A stretch of DNA of 64,000 bases from Bacillota bacterium. Lineage in GTDB: Bacteria; Bacillota; UBA4882; UBA8346. The notes below the pieces were generated by a model. It was given only the letters and a program-made list of their open reading frames with translations, was not told the origin of the DNA and made no database searches. Below are positions 25,518 through 34,630 of this stretch, one piece after another. How positions within the stretch are numbered: the first letter of the stretch is position 1; each line of letters opens with the position of its first letter. The stretch is taken from NCBI GenBank assembly GCA_023394955.1, contig JAEWZY010000023.1:36351-100350 (forward strand), read 5' to 3'. Position numbers and translations under genes: made by a program.

Positions 25518-25605
25518 TGGCGGAGAGATAGGGATTCGAACCCTAGAGGCTGTTACACCTACACGCGCTCCAGGCGTGCGCCTTCGACCACTCGGCCATC
25601 TCTCC
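25518..25605 (-). tRNA. tRNA-Ser (anticodon GGA)
   Basis: 88 bases including CCA, with the long variable arm typical of tRNA-Ser. Anticodon stem CACGC/GCGTG encloses CTGGAGC, anticodon GGA. T-arm GGGTTCGAATCCC; acceptor stem GGAGAGA/TCTCTCC. Confidence 0.97.
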
Positions 25606-25685
25606 TTATATATTAAGAACTGATAACGCTTTAATATTATACCAAAATAGCTACTTCAAATAAAGTGTTTTTTATTAACATTTAA

Positions 25686-25775
25686 TGGCGGAGAGAGCGA
25701 GATTCGAACTCGCGAGGGACGTAAATCCCTACCCGCTTTCGAGGCGGGCGCCTTCAACCCCTCAGCCATCTCTCC
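25686..25775 (-). tRNA. tRNA-Ser (anticodon CGA)
   Basis: 90 bases including CCA. Anticodon stem CCCGC/GCGGG encloses CTCGAAA, anticodon CGA. Long variable arm (GTAGGGATTTACGTCCCTC) and the same acceptor stem as the neighbouring tRNA-Ser. The pair serves UCC/UCU and UCG codons. Confidence 0.97.
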
Positions 25776-25909
25776 AGGTTTACTCTTATTTTAAAATATG
25801 AATTTACAAATCGTCGGTTCAAAATCGGTAACCAAATTTTCAGCTCCGGATCTTCGACCCTTAGAAATAGCACCTATCCGTGAAATCAGTTTAATCCGTT
25901 AAATCCCGG

Positions 25910-26389
25910 TCAACGGCGTTCCTTAAAAAACTCCTTTAAAAGTTCTCTACACTCTTTTTCCAATACTCCTCCAGTTACCTCCAAACGATGATTGAGGCGG
26001 AGATCTTGGACAATATTCATTAAACTTCCGGCTGCGCCTGCTTTGGGATCGGATGCCCCATAAACCAAGCGCTTTACTCTCGCCATTACCATTGCTCCGG
26101 CACACATGGGACAAGGTTCCAAAGTGGTATATAAGGTAGTTCCTAGTAATCTCCAATGCTCTTTTAGCTTAGCCGCTTCGCGTAAAACCAATATTTCCGC
26201 ATGCGCTGTAGGATCTCCATTAGTTTCACGTAGATTATGAGCTTTGGCAATGATTTGATCATTGAGGACAATAACAGCCCCAATCGGAACTTCTCTCTCC
26301 CGGGCTGCTTTAGTTGCTTCCACAATCGCCTCCCGCATAAAAAATTCATCCGTTTCCTGCTGACGATCGGGAAGAAATAGATCATTCAT
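25910..26389 (-). CDS. tadA: tRNA-specific adenosine deaminase TadA
   Basis: A 159-residue zinc deaminase that converts A34 of tRNA-Arg(ACG) to inosine. The active site reads HAE (in DPTAHAEILVLREA) and PCPMCAGA (in TTLEPCPMC), matching HAE...PCxxC. The N-terminal extension before MREAIVEA is about 17 residues longer than the shortest homologues, and the ATG at 26389 has no strong ribosome-binding site, so the true start could be internal. It sits close to the two tRNA-Ser genes, as tadA often does in Bacillota. Confidence 0.95.
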   Translation of the reverse strand: MNDLFLPDRQQETDEFFMREAIVEATKAAREREVPIGAVIVLNDQIIAKAHNLRETNGDPTAHAEILVLREAAKLKEHWRLLGTTLYTTLEPCPMCAGAMVMARVKRLVYGASDPKAGAAGSLMNIVQDLRLNHRLEVTGGVLEKECRELLKEFFKERR

Positions 26390-26664
26390 TATTGGACACC
26401 GTTATTATATTACCACAAACCCTTCTTTCCTTTCAAGGCAAGATTTATGTATATTTAAATCTTTTTTGTTAATCTTTTGGTTTTATTGAAAACCATTCCA
26501 AACCAAACTTTGTTGTTATTTCTTGTTAATCCGTATTTATCCTTTTTAAGGCCTTGAAAGGCTCATTCTCTCTTAGTTGTCATATTTTGCGGGTAATGGT
26601 ATAATTTATATATAATTTTACTATCTCAAACACCGGTCCAAATTAAAGACTGGGGTGAATTCCA

Positions 26665-27672
26665 ATGCTAGTTTATCTTCTTAAAGGCAAATCAATCGGG
26701 CTAAGGACAGCCCTCAAACAACTTAGAGCGATCATTCTCTTACTCTTGATTGTCTGTTCTTATTGGTTGGTTAAACCTAGTTTTCTCACAATATATTATA
26801 TTCTCACTTCTTTAATTATCAGCGCCTTATTAGTAGATCATCAACGCCCCAAAAAAGCTTTGACCGATCTCCAAATCAAACCCGTCGATCTTTGGATTAT
26901 TATCATTAACGATCTTTATCTAGCGGGAATCATTATGATTACAGGCGCAACCCAAAGCCCTTTTATTAGCGCCGTTTCAATCCCAATTATCATCTTCTCC
27001 GCCGAATACGGGGTCAAAATCGGGATTTGGAATTATATAGGTTTCAGTTTGTTTCTGATACTTAACTACATCACAACCACAAACGCAATAACCTTAGAAA
27101 CTTTGGCCATCCAATTTACCGTATTAATAATTTCCGGAATCGGTTTGAGTGTGATCGGAGCTTTAACCTATTTTCAAAACCGTTATAACCGCAAAATCAA
27201 CCGCTTATTAACCCGTGATGAGTTAACCGGATTATATAACCGGCGTTTTCTGAAATTATCGGTTGCCAGGGAGATAAAAGCTACAAACCGTTTTGGGTTT
27301 ATTTTGATTGATATCAACTTCTTTAAATATTACAATGATTTCTGGGGCCATAACGCTGGTGACAGCCTATTAATCTCCATTGCTAAAATTCTTAGCCAAA
27401 GCGTCCGTCTCCAGGATATAGTCGTCCGGCATTCCGGTGACGAGTTTATCATTATGTTGCCTGATTCCGGACAGTCTGCCGTTGAAAAAACCATCACTCA
27501 TATAACTCAAAGGATTGAATCATCAAATTTTTCAGGTGAAGAATGTTTTCCCAATCACAAACTCACTATATCTTACGGTTATACCCTTTTCCCAAGTGGC
27601 GCCCGTCATTATCAGGATTTATTCACAGCCGCCGATGAAGCGCTTTACCGTTACAAAAAAGACAATCAATAA
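26665..27672 (+). CDS. membrane diguanylate cyclase (GGDEF)
   Basis: A 335-residue protein with five or six membrane segments in residues 15-175 and a GGDEF domain from about 180. The active-site motif is SGDEF (residues 257-261) instead of GGDEF; Ser at the first position occurs in some active cyclases, so activity is likely but not certain. An inhibitory-site motif RxxD is present at 248-251 (RLQD). It is one of two GGDEF proteins in the window and reads against the surrounding genes, convergent with gyrB, whose stop lies 12 bases away. The sensed signal is unknown. Confidence 0.88.
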   Translation: MLVYLLKGKSIGLRTALKQLRAIILLLLIVCSYWLVKPSFLTIYYILTSLIISALLVDHQRPKKALTDLQIKPVDLWIIIINDLYLAGIIMITGATQSPFISAVSIPIIIFSAEYGVKIGIWNYIGFSLFLILNYITTTNAITLETLAIQFTVLIISGIGLSVIGALTYFQNRYNRKINRLLTRDELTGLYNRRFLKLSVAREIKATNRFGFILIDINFFKYYNDFWGHNAGDSLLISIAKILSQSVRLQDIVVRHSGDEFIIMLPDSGQSAVEKTITHITQRIESSNFSGEECFPNHKLTISYGYTLFPSGARHYQDLFTAADEALYRYKKDNQ

Positions 27673-27683
27673 TTTCTCATTCA

Positions 27684-29621
27684 CTAAATATCCAGATTTC
27701 GCACTTCAGATGCGTGGGATTGAATGTAATCCCTGCGAGGCTCCACTTTATCACCCATTAACATTGAGAAAGTCTGGTCGGCTTCGATGGCGTCCTCAAG
27801 GGTTACTTTGAGAATGGTCCGAGTTTCAGGATTCATAGTGGTATCCCAAAGCTGTTCAGCGTTCATTTCACCCAAACCTTTATATCTTTGCACAGTAATA
27901 TTTTGCCGCCCAATCTCAGTTAATAAATCCTCTAATTCCTTGTCAGAATAAACATAATATTCTTTCTTCTGTTGTTTAATATAATAAAGCGGCGGCTGGG
28001 CAATATAGATGTTACCGTTCTCTACCAGAGGTTTCATAAATCGATAGAAGAAGGTCAATAGTAAAGTTCGAATATGAGCGCCATCAACATCAGCGTCAGT
28101 CATAGATACGATCTTATAATACCTCAATTTCGACAGATCAAAATCATCGCCAAATCCTGTGCCTAATGCGGTAATCATCGCTTTGATCTCTTCATTGCCG
28201 AGGATCCTATCCAAACTCGCCTTTTCAACATTCAATATTTTACCCCGCAATGGTAAAATAGCTTGAAATCTACGATCCCGCCCTTGTTTAGCTGAACCTC
28301 CGGCCGAATCTCCTTCTACAATGAATAACTCGGATAATTCCGGTTCCTTAAAAGAGCAGTCCGCCAGCTTTCCCGGGAGCGCGCTTACTTCCAACGCATT
28401 CTTACGCCGGGTTAATTCTTTTGCCTTCCGTGCCGCATCTCTAGCCCGTGCCGATAATAAGCATTTTTCAATAATCTTCTTGGCAACCGCCGGATTTTCT
28501 TCAAAAAATTCCGCCAATCCCTCATTAACAACTGATTCAACTAAACCTTTCATTTCACTATTACCAAGTTTAGTTTTGGTTTGGCCTTCAAATTGCGGGT
28601 AGCGTAGTTTAACGCTAATTACCGCGGTTAACCCTTCTCGAATGTCGTCACCGGAAAGGCTAGTTTCCGAATCCTTGATTAAATTGTTTTTCCGGGCATA
28701 ATCATTGATTGTTCTAGTCATAGCCGAACGAAATCCGGAAAGATGAGTCCCTCCCTCATGGGTATTGATATTGTTAGCAAACGCAAACATACTCTCAATA
28801 TATCCATCGTTATACTGGATCGCTACTTCAATCTCATTCTCTTCCAATGATTTTTGAATATATATTATCTCACGATGGATTGGGTTTTTAGTTTTATTCA
28901 GATGTTCAACAAAGGAGACGATTCCACCTTGGTATTCATATGCTACTTCTTTATTGTTTTTTGCGTCTTTTAATATAATTTTAATTCCTTTGTTTAAAAA
29001 AGCCAGCTCACGCAAACGTTGAGTTAAATATTCAAAGCTAAACTCACAAACTTCGAAGATCTCCGGATCCGGATAAAACTTAATCACTGTTCCGGTTTCC
29101 TCTGTTGTTCCAATTACTTTTACGTCTTTCTCAGGTATTCCTTTATGGTACCGTTGATAATGGACCTTACCATCTCTTTTAACCCAGGCTTCAAGAGTTT
29201 CCGAAAGCGCATTAACGACAGATACTCCGACTCCATGCAACCCTCCGGATACTTTATATCCTTGGCCGCCAAATTTGCCTCCGGCGTGTAAAATTGTCAG
29301 CACTACTTCCAAGGCAGACTTTTTTTCTTTGGGATGAATAGCTACCGGTATTCCCCGTCCGTTATCATCGACCGTAACCGAACCATCTTCATTCAAAGTA
29401 ATGAGGATTCGATCGCAGGCTCCAACTAAGGCTTCATCAATACTATTATCTACTACCTCATAAACTAAGTGATGTAAACCACGAACACAAGTACTCCCAA
29501 TATACATGCTAGGCCGCCGCCGGACCGCTTCTAATCCTTCCAACACCTGAATCTGTTCCGCTCCATAATCCGAAACTCCGTTCTGATCGGGGCTTTTTAA
29601 ATTATTTTTCTCTTCCTCCAT
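27684..29621 (-). CDS. gyrB: DNA gyrase subunit B
   Basis: A 645-residue type IIA topoisomerase subunit that hydrolyses ATP to supercoil DNA. GHKL ATPase motifs (EVVDNSIDEAL, DNGRGIPV, GGLHGVGVSVVNALS), TOPRIM (EGDSAGGSAKQGRDR) and the metal aspartates DADVDGAHIRTLLL are present. ATG at 29621 has AAGGAG 11 bases upstream; a TTG two codons earlier (29627), 5 bases from the same site, is an alternative. It follows remB closely. Unlike most Bacillota, gyrA is not next to it: the next gene is the convergent GGDEF gene. Confidence 0.97.
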   Translation of the reverse strand: MEEEKNNLKSPDQNGVSDYGAEQIQVLEGLEAVRRRPSMYIGSTCVRGLHHLVYEVVDNSIDEALVGACDRILITLNEDGSVTVDDNGRGIPVAIHPKEKKSALEVVLTILHAGGKFGGQGYKVSGGLHGVGVSVVNALSETLEAWVKRDGKVHYQRYHKGIPEKDVKVIGTTEETGTVIKFYPDPEIFEVCEFSFEYLTQRLRELAFLNKGIKIILKDAKNNKEVAYEYQGGIVSFVEHLNKTKNPIHREIIYIQKSLEENEIEVAIQYNDGYIESMFAFANNINTHEGGTHLSGFRSAMTRTINDYARKNNLIKDSETSLSGDDIREGLTAVISVKLRYPQFEGQTKTKLGNSEMKGLVESVVNEGLAEFFEENPAVAKKIIEKCLLSARARDAARKAKELTRRKNALEVSALPGKLADCSFKEPELSELFIVEGDSAGGSAKQGRDRRFQAILPLRGKILNVEKASLDRILGNEEIKAMITALGTGFGDDFDLSKLRYYKIVSMTDADVDGAHIRTLLLTFFYRFMKPLVENGNIYIAQPPLYYIKQQKKEYYVYSDKELEDLLTEIGRQNITVQRYKGLGEMNAEQLWDTTMNPETRTILKVTLEDAIEADQTFSMLMGDKVEPRRDYIQSHASEVRNLDI

Positions 29622-29643
29622 TATCAATGAAACTCCTTCCAAA

Positions 29644-29898
29644 CTATTCTTTTAAGTTGTCAACAAAACCAGCTCTTTTTTTCAAAGTTAAGGTTGAAAT
29701 AGGCGATAGATAAATTTCCTTATCAGTAATAACAATTGATTTATATTCTTCTTGATCAAGATTGGCGATAAAACCTTCCTCTTGCGCAGTTTTTAAAAAT
29801 TCCTTAGAACTATTAGCCCCTATTACACTTTCCCCGTTAAGAACAGCAATTACTTTTTTGGAATTGACCAGAGTATTCCCGCCTAAATGAATAAACAT
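29644..29898 (-). CDS. remB: DUF370 regulator, RemB (YaaB) family
   Basis: An 84-residue protein starting MFIHLGGNTLVNSKKVIAVLN, characteristic of the DUF370/extracellular matrix regulator family. In Bacillus remB lies between recF and gyrB, exactly as here apart from the inserted DUF721 gene. RemA relatives bind DNA; the function of RemB is not well defined. Preceded by GGAGGAG. It is likely part of a dnaN-recF-remB-gyrB transcript. Confidence 0.93.
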   Translation of the reverse strand: MFIHLGGNTLVNSKKVIAVLNGESVIGANSSKEFLKTAQEEGFIANLDQEEYKSIVITDKEIYLSPISTLTLKKRAGFVDNLKE

Positions 29899-29957
29899 AG
29901 CGTCTCCTCCTCACGATCTTCCTCTTCCTAATCAAAAATTAGTGGTCTAAATATTGA

Positions 29958-30500
29958 TTATAGCTTTGTTTGACAACTAGGGCAATATAAATATTCCTCT
30001 GAAATTGCCGTCTGACAATTTGAACAACGATGACCGCCCTCAGCTAAAATTTGCTTCTGTTTTTGATAAAAAACTTTGATTAATTTGGAAAAATGGGCTG
30101 CTAAATCAGGGTCATTAAGCTTTTCGACACAATCGTTGATCAGCCTTTGTTCTCCTTCGGTAAGCGGGTAATCAGTTTTTGGAAATGGCTGTCTTATTCG
30201 TCCAAGCTTTACCGGGCCAATTCTAATTTTGATTCCCTTAATAATGCCTTTACCCAAAACTCTTTGAAAACGTTTAACAATGTCTGGCGAAAAAAGAGAA
30301 ACTTGATGGGCTAAAGCTGGATTTTCAGTCTGAAGATATAAAATACCGTTATAAAAACGGATAGCCTGAACTTTACTGGCAATTTCCGGGCCTGCCACCC
30401 GTGGCCAATAATAAACCGATAATCCCCCTTTTAATCGGGACCACCCTCCGTTTTGCCGGAAGATTCTTTCAATTACATTAGTAAAACTGCTATTCGACAT
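29958..30500 (-). CDS. DUF721 (DciA-like) protein with C-terminal zinc ribbon
   Basis: A 180-residue protein. The N-terminal DUF721 domain (about 10-95) has WPRVAGPEIASKV, the family signature. DciA, the best-known member, loads replicative helicase in bacteria lacking DnaC/DnaI. The C-terminus has CSNCQTAI...YCPSCQTKL, two CxxC knuckles of a zinc ribbon. It overlaps the recF end by 11 bases, in a replication operon. The start at 30500 is preceded by AAGGTG; a GTG four codons upstream also opens the frame. Whether it loads helicase here or DnaI is used instead cannot be told from this window. Confidence 0.85.
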   Translation of the reverse strand: MSNSSFTNVIERIFRQNGGWSRLKGGLSVYYWPRVAGPEIASKVQAIRFYNGILYLQTENPALAHQVSLFSPDIVKRFQRVLGKGIIKGIKIRIGPVKLGRIRQPFPKTDYPLTEGEQRLINDCVEKLNDPDLAAHFSKLIKVFYQKQKQILAEGGHRCSNCQTAISEEYLYCPSCQTKL

Positions 30501-31593
30501 AGTGGACTTCACCTTGATTAACTGTGAAAAAATTTCTTTGTTGGCCTTGTATAGGGAAATCTCGTTTACTGGTTGAGGTTAGAAAAGTCTGAGATGAGCT
30601 GAACAGTAATTGCAGCAAGTGCTGTTTACGATGATCATCGAATTCCGACATAACGTCATCCAATAAGATTAACGGATACATACCCCTTGCTTCTTTAATT
30701 TTTTCAACTAATCCCAGTTTTAAAGCTAAAGCAGCTGTTCTTTGCTGCCCTTGGGAACCAAAATTTCTGAGATCAATATCATGATTAATCGTTAACCGTA
30801 AGTCATCACGATGTGGTCCAATCAGAGTCATTCCCCTTTGCAATTCATAATTCTTTACCTTCTCTAATTCTTCTTGGAACTTCCTTTGAATTTCAACTTC
30901 ATCGTCTGATAAAACTTGATTATTAAAACTTAGATATTCCATGTTTAAAAATTCTTTGTCGCCGCTAAGGATTTGTTGTGCTTGTTTGATATAAGGTTTG
31001 ATCGAGTTAATTAACGAATTCCGGTATTTAATTACTTTAGCTCCTTTTTCAATCAATTGATCATTCCAGACAGCTAATTCAGCTTGATCAATAAAGCTTT
31101 GTTTTAATAGACGATTACGCTGTTGTAATACTTTATAAAAATTATAATACACAAAACGGTATTTGGGTTCAATTTGGGCTAAATAGATATCAATATAATC
31201 CCGACGTTGTTGGGGAGCGCCTTTTACTAACTGCAAATCATCAGGGGAAAAAATTACTACCGGTATTTGTCCAAATATGGTATTGTTTTTAACAACTTGT
31301 CCATCAATTTTAATACGCTTTTCTTTGATACCGATTCCTACTTCTATCAGGGAATAATTCTCACCTTCAAGAAATTGTCCTCTACAAAAACAATGATCCG
31401 TTCCCCACTTAATTAATTCATGATCCTTTTTGGTCCGAATTGGTTTACCGAGACACAGCAAAGCTATAGCTTCTAAAAGATTTGTTTTTCCTTGGGCATT
31501 TTTTCCAACAAATATATTGATCTTCTCTGAAAAGTTTAGTTTGAGTTCTTGATAATTCCTGAAATTTCTTAACTCTAATTGACTAAGATACAT
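30490..31593 (-). CDS. recF: DNA replication and repair protein RecF
   Basis: A 367-residue SMC-like ATPase of the RecFOR pathway, loading RecA at gaps. Walker A GKNAQGKTN at residues 30-38, signature SQGQQRTAALALKL and Walker B LILLDDVMSEFD are present. Order dnaN-recF-remB-gyrB is the Bacillota standard, but the S4-domain gene rlbA/yaaA that usually lies between dnaN and recF is missing and 372 non-coding bases stand in its place. Confidence 0.96.
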   Translation of the reverse strand: MYLSQLELRNFRNYQELKLNFSEKINIFVGKNAQGKTNLLEAIALLCLGKPIRTKKDHELIKWGTDHCFCRGQFLEGENYSLIEVGIGIKEKRIKIDGQVVKNNTIFGQIPVVIFSPDDLQLVKGAPQQRRDYIDIYLAQIEPKYRFVYYNFYKVLQQRNRLLKQSFIDQAELAVWNDQLIEKGAKVIKYRNSLINSIKPYIKQAQQILSGDKEFLNMEYLSFNNQVLSDDEVEIQRKFQEELEKVKNYELQRGMTLIGPHRDDLRLTINHDIDLRNFGSQGQQRTAALALKLGLVEKIKEARGMYPLILLDDVMSEFDDHRKQHLLQLLFSSSQTFLTSTSKRDFPIQGQQRNFFTVNQGEVHYVE

Positions 31594-31965
31594 ATACTTC
31601 CTTTAATCTTCTCATCTTTTTTTAAACTATACAGCTATCCCTAGAATAAATGCCATAACTTTTTTGGCTAAATCATCTTCCATCCGCTAGCTTTGTATTT
31701 CTTTATTTATTAAAACTTTCCTGCTTTTGTCAAAAATTTAGGTCTCACTTTTTAAAATCCATTTATTAAGATTGCATTGTTTTTCGCTACTCAATTTATC
31801 CACTTTATTCACTGTTTTTCCACAAAAGGGACTAAGATATTTTAGCAAAGCTATCTTTGCCTTTCTAGCTAAAAACATTTTATAATAAGATAAATGATTT
31901 ATTATTAAAGTGTCTACTCTGGTAATTTACCTTTTTAAAAAATTATATCATCAAATTTCCCTGAT
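31594..31965. other. dnaN-recF intergenic region
   Basis: 372 AT-rich bases without a gene, where rlbA (yaaA) would be expected. It holds a tandem set of DnaA-box-like 9-mers (31796-31824) and a small GCAAAG/CTTTGC hairpin around 31845-31862 on the minus strand, which has no good T-run. I see no remnant of an S4-domain protein. Confidence 0.6.
31796..31824 (+). promoter_or_regulatory. three tandem DnaA-box-like sites
   Basis: TTATCCACT (31796-31804), TTATTCACT (31805-31813) and TTTTCCACA (31816-31824) follow each other in the same orientation. Each differs from TTATCCACA by one or two bases; the first two abut. DnaA could bind here to regulate recF or to titrate DnaA. Confidence 0.55.
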
Positions 31966-33063
31966 TTAGGACGATAGTTTAAGAGGCATTACTATATATT
32001 TATAATCATCTTTTCCATTTATCTGTAATAATGCTGGTTTTTGTTCTTGGATATATTTGAAAACTATCTCTTCTGAATCGACCGCTTTTAGAAAATCCAG
32101 TAAAAATCTGACATTAAATCCAATTTCTAATTCTTCCCCAGTAAAATCCAGAGGAATCTCCTCATAAGACCTTCCTTTATCTGGTTCTTTAGCGGTTATA
32201 ACAACACCTTTCGCAGAAATAGCCAATCGAATTGAATTACTAACCAATGATGTTCTTTCTAGCGCTTCAATCAAAAGTGTCCTGTTAATTAACAAATTTC
32301 CTTGAAACTCTTTGGGTATAACCTGTTCATAACGGGGAAATTGCGCTTCAACTAACCTGGAGGAAAAAGTAACTCCCACTCCGGTTAGATAAATCATCTT
32401 TTCGCCAATATAAATATCTAATCTATCTTCCGGATTATTGCCAAAAATATTCGATATTTCTCGTAAAGCCCGTACCGGAACTAAAGCTGTCTTTTGAATA
32501 CTTGCTTTTACAGGAATGTCTTTAACCGCTAACCGGTTAACATCCGTGGCTACCAGACGTAAGCGATCAGGAGAGCTTTCCAAAAGAATACTTGATAAAA
32601 ATGGCCGGGGATCTTCAGCTAAGGTTGCATATATTGTTTGTCGGATCGCTTCTTTTAATTTGTCACTACTAATTTCTAGTTTTTCTCCATTTTTAAAATC
32701 AGGTAGGGTTGGAAACTCTTCTACCGGTAAAACAGGCAACTGATAAGAGGAACGTTGACTAACGATCGATACAGTTTTAGAATTGTCGTCTAACTCAATT
32801 TCCACATTAAGTTGTGGTAAATGACGCACGATTTCTACAAAAGTCTTTCCTGGTAAAACTACCATTCCTGGTTTTTGAATTTGAACGTTCGGTATTTTAA
32901 CTTCAACTGCTATTTCTAAATCAGTAGCTATACAACGCAGATAAGTGTCTTTAGTTTCGAGTAAAATTCCGGTTAAGATCGATAAGGTCGATTTAGTAGC
33001 TATAGCTCGGACTACGATTTGTAAATAACGAGATAAATCTTCTTGTGCGCAAAGTAGTTTCAT
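31966..33063 (-). CDS. dnaN: DNA polymerase III beta subunit (sliding clamp)
   Basis: A 365-residue clamp that encircles DNA and tethers polymerase. It has the three-fold repeated clamp fold, with MKLLCAQEDLSRYL at the start, and ends in YIVMPLKLSS, like the conserved C-terminal MPxRL region. The start at 33063 has AGGAGG 7 bases upstream; the open frame runs seven codons further but without a second site. It lies downstream of dnaA, separated by 250 AT-rich bases with short DnaA-like repeats. Confidence 0.97.
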   Translation of the reverse strand: MKLLCAQEDLSRYLQIVVRAIATKSTLSILTGILLETKDTYLRCIATDLEIAVEVKIPNVQIQKPGMVVLPGKTFVEIVRHLPQLNVEIELDDNSKTVSIVSQRSSYQLPVLPVEEFPTLPDFKNGEKLEISSDKLKEAIRQTIYATLAEDPRPFLSSILLESSPDRLRLVATDVNRLAVKDIPVKASIQKTALVPVRALREISNIFGNNPEDRLDIYIGEKMIYLTGVGVTFSSRLVEAQFPRYEQVIPKEFQGNLLINRTLLIEALERTSLVSNSIRLAISAKGVVITAKEPDKGRSYEEIPLDFTGEELEIGFNVRFLLDFLKAVDSEEIVFKYIQEQKPALLQINGKDDYKYIVMPLKLSS

Positions 33064-33149
33064 TATAATGCCTCCTTTTTCCACAAATCAGTTAATCTAT
33101 TATTAGTTTTTATATATTTATATATTAAATTAATAGTAGTGGTAGTTGT

Positions 33150-33289
33150 TGTTGATAATGTTGATAACCATTAAAATGCCTTGATGTTGTTATTTTTTAG
33201 CTTCATGATAAAATGTTGATAAAAGAAAGGTTATTTACAAATTAACAGAGATCACAAGTAATTTTTTTTGGGGATAAAAGATATCAACA
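33150..33289. repeat. TGTTGATAA repeats between dnaA and dnaN
   Basis: TGTTGATAA occurs at 33150-33158, directly again at 33159-33167, and at 33214-33222; an inverted near-copy ATATCAACA lies at 33281-33289. The complement TTATCAACA differs from the DnaA box by one base. The surrounding 229 bases are very AT-rich, so this could be the second, dnaA-downstream part of a bipartite origin. Confidence 0.5.
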
Positions 33290-33313
33290 TAATGATAAGA
33301 ATTTATTCAGAGG

Positions 33314-34630
33314 TTAATATCCTAATTTGTGAATTAAAGTTTTAATAATCCGATCGACCTCCGGATCTTCCTTAATTGAATTCTGTATTTTTTCATAAGC
33401 ATGAATCACAGTGGTGTGATCTCTACCGCCAAATTCCTCTCCGATTTTAGGCAAAGAATAGTCAGTCAACTCACGGATGATATACATAGCGATTTGACGA
33501 GGAAAAGTAATATTTCTAGTACGGCGTTGCGCCTTTAAATCTTCTATTTCGATATTAAAGAATTCGGCGACCGCTTGCTGAATTAATGGAATAGTAACCC
33601 GGTGTGACTTAGAAGAAGAAATTACATCTTTCAAGACTTCATTAGCCAATTCTAAGCTTATTTGTTTATTATGAAAGGAAGCAAAAGCGATAATCCGGAT
33701 TAAGGCTCCTTCAAGCTCGCGAATGTTGGAATTAATTTGATCAGCGATATTCACAATCACATCATTTGGTAAATGCCAACCTTCAATAGATGCTTTTTTT
33801 CTTAGAATAGCAATTCTAGTTTCTAAATCCGGCGCTTGAATATCAGTGATTAGACCCCATTCAAAGCGGGAACGAAGGCGATCTTCCAATGTAGGAATTT
33901 CTTTAGGAGGACGGTCGCTTGAAATTACTATTTGACGCCCGGATTCGTAAAGAGTATTGAAGGTATGGAAAAATTCTTCTTGAGTACTTTCTTTACCGGC
34001 AAAAAATTGAATATCATCTACTAAAAGGACTTCGATATTGCGATAAGTATCACGAAATTGAGGTGTCCGGTTGAAGCGGATCGCATTAATTAATTCATTA
34101 GTAAATTTTTCAGATGAAACATATACAACTCGATAGTCGGGATGGCTTTTCAAAACAAAATGGCCGATAGCTTGCATTAAATGAGTTTTACCTAAACCGA
34201 CTCCCCCATAGACAAATAGGGGATTATAAGCTTTTCCGGGAGCTTCCGCCACTGCTAATGAAGCGGCATGAGCAAAGCGGTTACTCTCGCCGACTACAAA
34301 ACTTTCAAAGGTATATTTTGGATTTAAGGAAGATGGTTGAACTGGTAAAGGTGTAGATGTCGCAGCTTTAGCTGATTCGTTTCTTTCAGGTGTAATAAAA
34401 CGAAGTTCAACTTCTTCTTCGATTAAATCCCTAACGGTGTTAGTTAAGAGAGGCGCATACCTTGATTCAAGCCATTCCCGAGCAAAATCATTTGGAACTT
34501 CGATTGTTAATATATTTCCATCTTTAGAAATTGGTTTAGTTGGCTTAAACCAAGTCTCAAAGCTGGGTTTGCTTAAAAGAGTGGCAATTGATTCTAAAGT
34601 CTTTTCCCAAACTGTTTCTAAATTTGTCAT
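33314..34630 (-). CDS. dnaA: chromosomal replication initiator DnaA
   Basis: A 438-residue AAA+ initiator. Domain I (1-80), a short low-complexity linker (85-105), the ATPase domain with Walker A GGVGLGKT at 142-149 and Walker B VLLVDDIQF, and the C-terminal DNA-binding domain with the signature GGRDHTTVIHAYEKI. It binds DnaA boxes in the adjoining origin. The ATG at 34630 is preceded by GGGAG. It is transcribed away from the origin on the minus strand. Confidence 0.98.
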   Translation of the reverse strand: MTNLETVWEKTLESIATLLSKPSFETWFKPTKPISKDGNILTIEVPNDFAREWLESRYAPLLTNTVRDLIEEEVELRFITPERNESAKAATSTPLPVQPSSLNPKYTFESFVVGESNRFAHAASLAVAEAPGKAYNPLFVYGGVGLGKTHLMQAIGHFVLKSHPDYRVVYVSSEKFTNELINAIRFNRTPQFRDTYRNIEVLLVDDIQFFAGKESTQEEFFHTFNTLYESGRQIVISSDRPPKEIPTLEDRLRSRFEWGLITDIQAPDLETRIAILRKKASIEGWHLPNDVIVNIADQINSNIRELEGALIRIIAFASFHNKQISLELANEVLKDVISSSKSHRVTIPLIQQAVAEFFNIEIEDLKAQRRTRNITFPRQIAMYIIRELTDYSLPKIGEEFGGRDHTTVIHAYEKIQNSIKEDPEVDRIIKTLIHKLGY

